A DNA stretch of 11,122 nt from Candidatus Bathyarchaeota archaeon (GTDB lineage Archaea > Thermoproteota > Bathyarchaeia > Bathyarchaeales > SOJC01), in assembly GCA_030641425.1 (NCBI GenBank), contig DAOWHM010000131.1, positions 1-11,122 on the forward strand, read 5' to 3'. The translations under genes were made by a program, and so were the position numbers. Of this stretch, positions 1 through 5,243 are shown in pieces; position 1 is the stretch's first letter, and each line of letters starts with the position of its first letter. A model generated the notes under the pieces. That model worked only from the letters and a program-made list of their open reading frames with translations. It was not told where the DNA came from and ran no database searches.

Positions 1-1
1 C

Positions 2-103
2 CCACCTTTCACATTAAACATGATAGCAAACCTAGTGGTTTTTTCATTAGTCTTTGCTGCATCCGCCATGTTTGCCTACATGAAGATAATTCAACGAAAA
101 TAG
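2..103 (+). CDS. C-terminal fragment of a membrane protein (partial)
   Basis: Frame 2 is open from the left edge to a TAG stop at 101-103 and gives 33 residues. They contain one strongly hydrophobic stretch of about 20 residues (MIANLVVFSLVFAASAMFAY) followed by a short basic tail (MKIIQRK). That pattern is typical of the last transmembrane helix of an integral membrane protein with a cytoplasmic positive C-terminus. The body of the gene lies outside the window, so family and function cannot be named. The overlapping minus-strand frame (9-221) shows no recognisable protein pattern and is less likely. The fragment could also be chance, since it is short. Confidence 0.45.
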   Translation, partial: PPFTLNMIANLVVFSLVFAASAMFAYMKIIQRK

Positions 104-249
104 CTTGTTTAGAGCATGTAAGTATCTGCAAGCTGAACTGTTTTAGTCTCCTCCGGAAGAGAGATGAGAAGAGGCTCCCTGAAACTTGTAAGTGGACCGT
201 GTAGGATTTGACTCTCCTCAAGCATACATTACTAGTGCTCCGGAATTGG

Positions 250-324
250 TGGGCCGAGAGAGATTTGAACTCTCGACCTTTCGGTTATCAGCCGAACGCT
301 CCAGCCGTACTGAGCTACCGGCCC
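250..324 (-). tRNA. tRNA-Ile (anticodon GAU)
   Basis: Read on the minus strand this folds as a complete cloverleaf. The acceptor stem GGGCCGG pairs with TCGGCCC (last pair G-U). It has T8-A9, a D stem GCTC/GAGC, an anticodon stem TTCGG/CCGAA around the loop CTGATAA, a 5-base variable loop AGGTC, and a T stem GAGAG/CTCTC around TTCAAAT. The anticodon GAT reads the isoleucine codons ATC and ATT. The discriminator base is A at 250, and the next three bases (249-247) read CCA, so the 3' CCA end is encoded in the DNA. There is no intron. Confidence 0.95.
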
Positions 325-360
325 CATTGTCTCAAAGCACGACTAGATTAATTGACAGCT

Positions 361-370
361 CATTATAAGC
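361..370 (-). promoter_or_regulatory. Putative TATA box for tRNA-Ile
   Basis: On the minus strand the bases read GCTTATAATG, with TTATAA at 363-368, about 39-44 bases before the mature tRNA 5' end. This fits an archaeal TATA box with a short 5' leader removed by RNase P. A second AT-rich candidate lies at 348-353 (TTAATT). The call rests on position and base composition only. Confidence 0.4.
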
Positions 371-403
371 ATTTTCAGGAACATGCAAGTGGAAGATTCA
401 AAT

Positions 404-415
404 GCTCGCGCGAGC
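404..415. repeat. 12-bp perfect palindrome downstream of transporter gene
   Basis: GCTCGCGCGAGC is a perfect palindrome, 8 bases beyond the transporter stop codon (424-426, minus strand). It could form a short GC-rich hairpin at the end of the mRNA, but no T-run follows it on the minus strand, so a classical intrinsic terminator is not supported. A related 10-bp palindrome (TTCGCGCGAA) lies at 9017-9026 in the convergent gap beside the radical SAM gene. Confidence 0.4.
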
Positions 416-423
416 CACAGCAG

Positions 424-1548
424 TCAAAATCCTTCGTTTATTAAGCTATAAGAGAAGCCACGGCGTCCTTTCTCGGAAATCCAGAACAGTAGGAAGCTTA
501 CGAATGCTAAGAAAGAAGCTAGGTACATGATGCTTCTATAACCATCGAGTGCAATTACAATAGCTGCAAGAAATGGACCAATTATCGATGATAGACTTAA
601 GACAGAATCGAATAGGCCACTTACTGTGGCTTTCTCAATATTTCTATCCATAAGAAACCTTAATCCCCCAACATACATCAATGCCCAAGAAACCCCTAAG
701 ATTATCTGAGTTGGGATAATTTGCCAGAAGTTGGAGGCAAAAGTGAAGCTGAAGAAGGTAATGCCGGACATTAGAAGCCCGAGTGCAGTCGACACAACAT
801 ATTTTATCTTGCCACTGAGAACGAACATGAAGACGAACTGAGTTGCAGCATTAATCGTCTGTATAACCCCTACCCAGAACAAGTTTGCTCCCAAGGAGAG
901 CAGGAAAAGAGGCCAGAAAGTCCAGATCATGTGAGCTCCACTATGACGAATCAATATGGCAAGATAGAGAAACAGATTCTTTCTAATGATCCTTGTAGGA
1001 AATTTGGGAAGGTCAAGCGAAACCTTCTCGCTAAATTTTATGCTTAGCGCCACCAAAACAGCAAGGAAGAGAAAGTATGCGTTTAAAATAAAGACCCATC
1101 TTATCGCGAAACTAGCAGCTATCGAACCAGCGATTAATACGCCCAAGGCCCATCCCAATGATCCGAAAGATGAAAACCGAGATAGATCTTTGCCGCTTTC
1201 ATGAACGTATGCAATTAGGGACGCTGGAAATACACCAAGCGAGAACCCTACTAGAATACGGATTCCCAGTAGAGACCAGAAATCTTGAGCAAATATCTGA
1301 AGGAAAAAAGCGACTGAAGCCAATGCCAATCCAACTATTAGGAAGAGCCTCCTGCCATATTGGTCTGATGCCCGACCAAAGATGAAGGACGACAGAAATA
1401 AGGCTAGAGAATGAAAAGCCACAACAACACCTATCTCGGAATCTAAAATTCCCAACTCCCTAGCATAGATAGGCATGAAAGTCACTGAACCCATCACTGC
1501 AGCAAAAGTGAGGAATCTAATCAACCCAGATTTCATGTTCCAGACCAT
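424..1548 (-). CDS. Major facilitator superfamily transporter
   Basis: This is a 374-residue integral membrane protein, slightly shorter than the usual 390-420 residues of 12-helix drug or metabolite exporters. Hydrophobic segments run through the whole chain. The diagnostic MFS motif A (G-x-x-x-D-x-x-G-R-R) is clear at residues 58-67 as GRASDQYGRR, in the loop between helices 2 and 3, and a basic loop at about 171-191 separates the two halves. The family moves small solutes across the membrane, usually driven by the proton gradient. The substrate cannot be read from the sequence; similarity in style is to multidrug or sugar-type exporters. The start is uncertain. Met1 (1548) has GGAGG touching it with no spacing, whereas Met5 (1536) lies about 26 bases after a TATA-like box and would suit a leaderless mRNA. 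It stands alone, with no partner gene. Confidence 0.88.
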   Translation of the reverse strand: MVWNMKSGLIRFLTFAAVMGSVTFMPIYARELGILDSEIGVVVAFHSLALFLSSFIFGRASDQYGRRLFLIVGLALASVAFFLQIFAQDFWSLLGIRILVGFSLGVFPASLIAYVHESGKDLSRFSSFGSLGWALGVLIAGSIAASFAIRWVFILNAYFLFLAVLVALSIKFSEKVSLDLPKFPTRIIRKNLFLYLAILIRHSGAHMIWTFWPLFLLSLGANLFWVGVIQTINAATQFVFMFVLSGKIKYVVSTALGLLMSGITFFSFTFASNFWQIIPTQIILGVSWALMYVGGLRFLMDRNIEKATVSGLFDSVLSLSSIIGPFLAAIVIALDGYRSIMYLASFLAFVSFLLFWISEKGRRGFSYSLINEGF

Positions 1549-1558
1549 CCTCCAGCAA

Positions 1559-1566
1559 CATAAATA
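1559..1566 (-). promoter_or_regulatory. Putative TATA box of MFS gene
   Basis: The minus strand reads TATTTATG, preceded by a purine-rich tract (GAAAAAGG) that could serve as the transcription factor B element. Counting 26-27 bases downstream puts the transcription start at about 1536, exactly at the second possible start codon (Met5). That would make a leaderless transcript. Confidence 0.45.
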
Positions 1567-1672
1567 CCTTTTTCATCTTTCCGTCAAAACAACACCAAAA
1601 ATAATATCCTGCCATTTAGAACAAAGGAGTTAAGCTTAGCCCAGTCTTCTCGTTGAGTGTGGAAAGAAACTC

Positions 1673-1679
1673 TTTAATG
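1673..1679 (+). promoter_or_regulatory. Weak TATA-like box for tRNA-Arg
   Basis: TTTAATG lies 22-28 bases before the mature 5' end of tRNA-Arg. It is the only AT-rich element at a plausible distance. It is a poor match and is given as a candidate only. Confidence 0.25.
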
Positions 1680-1700
1680 ACAATTGCTCTATCTGTCTTT

Positions 1701-1776
1701 GGGCCCGTAGCCGAGTCTGGATTAAGGCGCCGGCCTTCGGAGCCGGAGACCAGGGGTTCAAATCCCCCCGGGTCCG
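1701..1776 (+). tRNA. tRNA-Arg (anticodon UCG)
   Basis: The cloverleaf is complete. The acceptor stem is GGGCCCG with CGGGTCC (one G-U pair), followed by T8-A9, a D stem GCC/GGC, and an anticodon stem CCGGC/GCCGG around the loop CTTCGGA. The variable loop is 5 bases and the T arm is GGGG/CCCC around TTCAAAT. The anticodon TCG at 1737-1739 reads the arginine codon CGA. The discriminator is G1776. CCA is not encoded (CTA follows), unlike the tRNA-Ile in this window. The outermost T-stem pair (A1752 with C1768) is a mismatch. There is no intron. Confidence 0.93.
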
Positions 1777-1877
1777 CTACAAATTCATATCGAGTACTCA
1801 GAAGATTTATGTCTTATATCGAATCTACTCCAGCCATATGAAACTCATGTGCATGGATCTGCATTTCGCGCTCAGAT

Positions 1878-2204
1878 TTAGATGCGTTCAAGTTTGAATA
1901 TAACAGGTCGCAGCCCATCTGTACAACAATTAATAGCAACACCCTTCTCCTTATACCATGGCAAATTCCCACCAAATGCCAAGGTTCGGACACTGCAGTA
2001 TATCGTGTGCCATGCACTAGAGCAGAAACCCTCGGGCATCCTCAAGTTCTCACCAACAGTAAATTCTTGACCATCACTGTACAACCCACATGCATCAAGG
2101 GGTCTTACAGGCGTAACAGGACTTGTCTCAAAAACTTCAGTTGGACTGAATCGCCTCAGCACCGTTATCTTAACTTGATATCGCTCAACCAACTCAAAAT
2201 ACAT
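1878..2204 (-). CDS. TIGR04076 family protein of unknown function
   Basis: A 108-residue cytoplasmic-type protein with no signal peptide or membrane helix. It carries the hallmarks of the TIGR04076 family: an early 'YxVKITVL' strand (residues 9-16), an isolated Cys39, 'GQEF' (45-48), 'PEGFCSSAW' (57-65, Cys61), and the nearly invariant ending with 'CCTDGLRPVIFKLERI' (93-108, Cys93-Cys94). Members are small proteins of about 90-110 residues found in anaerobic bacteria and archaea, and their role is unknown. The conserved cysteines suggest metal or cluster binding or redox chemistry, which is an inference. The ATG at 2204 is preceded directly by GATGG, and a TATA-like TATGCATATC lies about 31-40 bases upstream. 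It is divergent from the small-protein gene at 2514 across a 309-base gap that holds an inverted repeat. Confidence 0.8.
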   Translation of the reverse strand: MYFELVERYQVKITVLRRFSPTEVFETSPVTPVRPLDACGLYSDGQEFTVGENLRMPEGFCSSAWHTIYCSVRTLAFGGNLPWYKEKGVAINCCTDGLRPVIFKLERI

Positions 2205-2244
2205 CCATCATTCAATTTAGTAATATCCTAGAGAAGATATGCAT

Positions 2245-2280
2245 AAAATCGTTACGCCCACGATGCATGCAAACGATTTT
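2245..2280. repeat. Inverted repeat AAAATCGTT / AACGATTTT
   Basis: AAAATCGTT (2245-2253) and AACGATTTT (2272-2280) are perfect reverse complements separated by 18 bases that contain ATGCATGC. The element lies 41 bases upstream of the TIGR04076 start, overlapping or just beyond its likely TATA region, in a divergent promoter region. An operator bound by a dimeric regulator fits better than a terminator, because no gene ends here. No regulator has been identified. Confidence 0.5.
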
Positions 2281-2454
2281 CAGACATGCTGTTGTCTCTT
2301 AGAACGCACTTGGAGCTTCTCCACAAAAGAATACCATGTGCATGCATGCTGAATAATGGTGAATCGGATGAACACATACATCACATATTGGTGAGGTAAC
2401 GAGTGGTTGAATTCTATTACGTGGATTCTGGTTTCATATTCTCTCTTCATAAGA

Positions 2455-2461
2455 CTGTTTA
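2455..2461 (+). promoter_or_regulatory. Putative TATA box for the 80-residue protein gene
   Basis: GTTTAAT lies about 55 bases before the ATG at 2514. It would place transcription start near 2484, giving a leader of about 30 bases that contains the GGAAGG ribosome-binding sequence. Confidence 0.3.
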
Positions 2462-2513
2462 ATCGGAATCCGCAAGTTAGCTCTGATAGAATTGGAGATA
2501 GAAGGAAGGCAGA

Positions 2514-2756
2514 ATGAAACCAGAAAAGATATTTTCTGTTAAAGAGCGAAGGGAAATACAAAACAAAATATTTCAAGCGATTGAAGCAGAAATGAAAACG
2601 CTTTCTCCAGAAATACAACATATTCTTTGCGACGACCTTGTTACAGCATTTCAAAACCGATTAATTGTATTAACCCGAGTGAACCAAGACACGACTGAAC
2701 AATGGAAAGAGACTGTTTTAGCGGATACTGAACAAACTTACATTCGACAAGTGTGA
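2514..2756 (+). CDS. Small helical protein, unknown function
   Basis: An 80-residue soluble protein. The ATG is preceded by GAAGGAAGG (2501-2509) at a good ribosome-binding distance, which supports real translation. The sequence is charged and looks almost entirely helical: an N-terminal 'MKPEKIFSVKERREIQNKIFQAIEAEMKTL'-type helix (residues 1-30, written here only in outline), then 'SPEIQHILCDDLVTAFQNRL' (31-50), then a more variable C-terminus. It has one cysteine (Cys39), no signal peptide and no known catalytic motif. I do not recognise the family. It is followed 79 bases later by a membrane protein gene on the same strand, which could be co-transcribed. A small adaptor or regulatory role is possible but is only a guess. 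Confidence 0.65.
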   Translation: MKPEKIFSVKERREIQNKIFQAIEAEMKTLSPEIQHILCDDLVTAFQNRLIVLTRVNQDTTEQWKETVLADTEQTYIRQV

Positions 2757-2825
2757 TTCTGGAACCATTCAAATCTCTTTAATGCCGGAATTGCTAATCT
2801 AACGTGCTATTTCACAGCTTTTCGG

Positions 2826-2840
2826 GCATGCATGCATGCA
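2826..2840. repeat. GCAT tandem repeat at a start codon
   Basis: The tetramer GCAT is repeated (GCATGCATGCATGCA), placing three ATGs in three different frames at 2828, 2832 and 2836. Only the last is in frame with the membrane protein gene. Slippage by one 4-base unit would move the upstream ATGs in or out of frame. Confidence 0.6.
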
Positions 2841-3237
2841 CACATTTTATATTTCTCTTCAGAGAATTCTTCTTATATTATTAGGAAAAGAGAGATTGGA
2901 AAATTTGAATAGAGAGTTCAAGCCTTTTCGCGGATACTTTGTCTTCAGTGAAGTTGAATTATTTTCGCTCATACTCTGTATAGTGCTGGACATCAGCGAG
3001 TATATGGCTGCAGTTTTAATCATGCCTGGCATCGGCGATATGCTTGATATTGTTGGGATTGTCGCTTGCCTTTTGATGTTCCGGTGGATTGGAGTTATAA
3101 CTTTTTTTGAGATAGTTCCAGGTGCAGACATTTTACCAATCTTCATCATCACATGGCTAGTGTGGTATTTTCTCAAAAAAAGCAAGAGAAGAGAAGCATA
3201 TCAGATTGCGAAAAAGCGCGCTCATAGAATTCTCTAA
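2836..3237 (+). CDS. Small three-helix membrane protein, unknown function
   Basis: A 133-residue protein. A partly hydrophobic N-terminus (residues 5-16) and a charged stretch (17-32) precede three probable membrane helices at about 42-63, 69-91 and 98-113. The basic C-terminus (114-133, rich in Lys and Arg) should be cytoplasmic. Between the helices are 'PGIGDMLDIVG' (64-74) and 'FEIVPGADILP' (91-101). These are two matching glycine/proline/acidic turns that look like an internal repeat and recall small conserved archaeal membrane proteins of unknown role. No enzyme motif is visible. The start is uncertain: the ATG at 2836 sits in a GCAT repeat and lacks a clear ribosome-binding sequence. 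It may be co-transcribed with the gene at 2514. Confidence 0.65.
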   Translation: MHTFYISLQRILLILLGKERLENLNREFKPFRGYFVFSEVELFSLILCIVLDISEYMAAVLIMPGIGDMLDIVGIVACLLMFRWIGVITFFEIVPGADILPIFIITWLVWYFLKKSKRREAYQIAKKRAHRIL

Positions 3238-3946
3238 TGAAGGCGTGGTGAAGTTTAGGAAATTCCAAGCAAAGTTCTTCCAGTAAATCGGAAACATATC
3301 CTCTCACTTCATTCTCATGTTCCATGTCTTTTTCGACTTAATCAACCGAAAATTCACGTTTGCATAAATGGCTGGTGACCGGCAAACTTGCAGTTCACAG
3401 CGTGCATTTCGTGAAGGGAAAGGCCAAGAAATGGGCTTTATTATCACATTCACCAAGATAGAGCGATGAACCGCAAGCACTGAAACACTGTTAGAAGTCA
3501 CTACTTAACGATTATCACAGATCATACATCCAGAGAAGGGAGAGTTAACTGAAAGTATTGCGCACACACATTTGTAAATCAATCCAAAATCAGAGAGGGG
3601 GAAGTGAATAAAATCCTTGGCATATGTTAATCTTGATTCTTCAAACTCCAAAGCAGTCTCTATTGTTCTTAAACAAAGTCGTGTCTTTTCCGGAAGTTCA
3701 TATGCATACCTGCAAACGGAAAAGTAATGTATGCATGTTCTCGCTATACAAGTAGGGGACCCCCCCTCCATAAATTTACATTAAATACAGAGAGATTTGG
3801 ACAACATTGCGCTGGCATGCTTCAGCATTTTACACGCCTTCAAATAACAACACTAATCTCAGAAAGCTCACTCTGGAATCATGCAGACATGTTCCACGTT
3901 AGTAGTATCTATGGAGCGAATCTGTCTACTGAAAGCTGCTCTCTGA
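3238..3946. other. 709-base stretch without a convincing gene
   Basis: This lies between the plus-strand membrane protein gene and the end of metK (minus), so it is a convergent gap. Open frames of 65-88 residues on both strands (3304-3501, 3505-3771, 3727-3969) have no domain pattern, no ribosome-binding sequence that I can defend, and a composition rich in Cys and Ser typical of chance translation. The region holds two interleaved inverted repeats (3685-3738), two ATGCAT motifs, one GCATGC (3815-3820) and a C7 run (3762-3768). It may hold a non-coding RNA or a decayed gene, but nothing identifies either. Confidence 0.5.
3685..3738. repeat. Two interleaved inverted repeats
   Basis: CTTTTCCG (3685-3692) is the perfect reverse complement of CGGAAAAG (3717-3724). 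ATGCATAC (3702-3709) is the perfect reverse complement of GTATGCAT (3730-3737). Because the arms alternate, the two hairpins cannot form together without a pseudoknot, so they could be alternative or pseudoknotted RNA structures, or DNA sites for dimeric proteins. They lie about 200 bases beyond the metK stop. Confidence 0.45.
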
Positions 3947-5113
3947 TCAAATTCGAGAATTTTTTCTAAGAATCTCTGCTTTGTCAGTTCTTTCCCATGT
4001 GAAATCGGGATCATCTCTCCCGAAATGCCCAAACACAGCTGTTTTTCTGTATATCGGTCGGAGCAAATCCAAATGGTCTATAATTGCTTTAGGTCTCATA
4101 TCAAAATGATTTTTCACCAATTCAAGAATTTTTTCATCCGGTATCTTTCCCGTGCCGAATGTATTCACCATCACGGAAACTGGTTGTGCTACACCGATGG
4201 CATATGATATTTGGGCCTCGCATTGATCTGCCAAACCTGCAGCAACAACATTTTTTGTAATATACCTTGCCATATAACAGCCAGATCTATCGACTTTTGA
4301 GGGGTCTTTTCCGGAAAGACATCCTCCGCCGTGACTTCCGACGCCACCATAAGTATCGACGATAATTTTTCTCCCCGTTAAACCTGTATCTGCTAAAGTT
4401 CCTCCGACAACGAACCTGCCTGTTGCATTAATATGATATTTTGTTCCTGTGTCTACCAAACTTGAAGGTATGACCTTTTTTATGACCTGACTTATTATGT
4501 CTTCTCTCATCTTTTCTCTGTCAGTATTCTCAATGTGTTGAGCAGCTATCACAACAGCTTCCACTCTTTTTGGTTTTCCACCAACATATTCAACGGTGAC
4601 CTGCGACTTACCATCTGGTCTCAGATATGGCAAAATTCCACGTTTTCTGCATTCAGAAAGTCTTCGCACCAGATTATGTGCAAGCATTATCGGTAGAGGC
4701 ATCAATTCTTTTGTCTCATTTGTGGCATAGCCAAACATCATTCCTTGGTCTCCAGCGCCCTGTTCATGAGTCTCGGTTTCTTTAACCCCCTTTGCAATAT
4801 CCGGGGACTGCTCTGTTATAGAAACCAGCACACCACATGTTTTCCAATCCAGTCCATCTCGGGCATTATCGAAACCTATTTCCTTCAATGTCTTTCTGAC
4901 AATGCGCGGTATGTCTACGTAGCAGGAGGTTGTGATTTGACCGGTAACTATTACGTTTCCTTGCATTACCAATGTTTCACAGGCAACTCTTGCTTCAGGA
5001 TCTTTGCTTAAGATAGCATCCAGTACAGCATCTGATATTTGGTCTGCAACTTTGTCCGGATGTCCTTCTGCTACAGATTCTGAAGTAAATAGATGTCTTC
5101 CATTGTTTATCAT
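3947..5113 (-). CDS. metK: S-adenosylmethionine synthetase, bacterial type
   Basis: This 388-residue enzyme makes S-adenosylmethionine from methionine and ATP in the cytoplasm, with release of phosphate and pyrophosphate. It is the methyl and radical donor for the cell. The sequence is the bacterial MetK type, not the divergent archaeal MAT. It has '[14 protein letters not shown]' at 8-21 (ATP-binding His18 region), '[16 protein letters not shown]' at 119-134, and the P-loop-like '[16 protein letters not shown]' at 262-277, followed by '[17 protein letters not shown]' and 'VNTFGTG'. Length and motif order match the full bacterial protein. In the signature at 265-266, Cys-Leu replaces the usual Ala-Phe. 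The start at 5113 follows GAAGGA by about 6 bases, and the N-terminus fits the family. It has its own promoter-like box, 130 bases after the protease gene. Transfer from bacteria is likely. Confidence 0.95.
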   Translation of the reverse strand: MINNGRHLFTSESVAEGHPDKVADQISDAVLDAILSKDPEARVACETLVMQGNVIVTGQITTSCYVDIPRIVRKTLKEIGFDNARDGLDWKTCGVLVSITEQSPDIAKGVKETETHEQGAGDQGMMFGYATNETKELMPLPIMLAHNLVRRLSECRKRGILPYLRPDGKSQVTVEYVGGKPKRVEAVVIAAQHIENTDREKMREDIISQVIKKVIPSSLVDTGTKYHINATGRFVVGGTLADTGLTGRKIIVDTYGGVGSHGGGCLSGKDPSKVDRSGCYMARYITKNVVAAGLADQCEAQISYAIGVAQPVSVMVNTFGTGKIPDEKILELVKNHFDMRPKAIIDHLDLLRPIYRKTAVFGHFGRDDPDFTWERTDKAEILRKNSRI

Positions 5114-5170
5114 GAGAGTCCTTCAGTAGATTTGCTTACGAGTTCTTAATGATTTCGTCCCTTCGCGGTG

Positions 5171-5178
5171 TTAAAAGC
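5171..5178 (-). promoter_or_regulatory. Putative TATA box of metK
   Basis: The minus strand reads GCTTTTAA about 58-65 bases before the metK start, which predicts a leader of about 30 bases containing the GAAGGA ribosome-binding sequence. A second candidate, CTATATCA, lies at 5190-5197. No SAM-binding riboswitch fold was recognised in the 130-base leader region. Confidence 0.35.
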
Positions 5179-5243
5179 GCGTGCATGTGATATAGTATGG
5201 ACTCGCTGCAGATTTATGTCAAATATCTCTGGATTCGTTACGC

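Larger units (their letters stand above)
2205..2513. other. Divergent intergenic region with ATGCAT motifs
   Basis: These 309 bases separate the TIGR04076 gene (minus) from the small-protein gene (plus), so both promoters should lie here. It holds a perfect 9-bp inverted repeat (2245-2280), three ATGCAT or GCATGC clusters (2239, 2263-2270, 2340-2349), a TATA-like box for the plus-strand gene (2455-2461) and a ribosome-binding sequence (2504-2509). A minus-strand open frame covers part of it (2280-2654), but its translation shows no recognisable pattern and it lies antisense to the plus-strand gene. Confidence 0.5.

Noticed and set aside
9..221. Minus-strand open frame of 70 residues
   Set aside because: It has no recognisable protein pattern and overlaps the plus-strand membrane-protein tail, which looks more natural.
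1653..1841. Plus-strand open frame over the tRNA-Arg
   Set aside because: It runs straight through the tRNA gene and reads its stems as Arg, Pro and Gly codons.
2245..2280. Inverted repeat as an intrinsic terminator
   Set aside because: No gene ends here; both neighbours start from this region and point away.
2280..2654. Minus-strand open frame of 124 residues
   Set aside because: It is antisense to the gene at 2514, rich in Phe, Tyr and Cys as expected from reverse reading of A-rich DNA, and lacks a ribosome-binding sequence.
3505..3771. Minus-strand open frame of 88 residues in the gene-free stretch
   Set aside because: It has no family resemblance, many cysteines at random spacing, and a start inside a C-run. 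It cannot be excluded but is not supported.
5114..5243. Possible SAM-sensing riboswitch upstream of metK
   Set aside because: I could not find the conserved stems or motifs of known SAM riboswitches, and these are not established in archaea.
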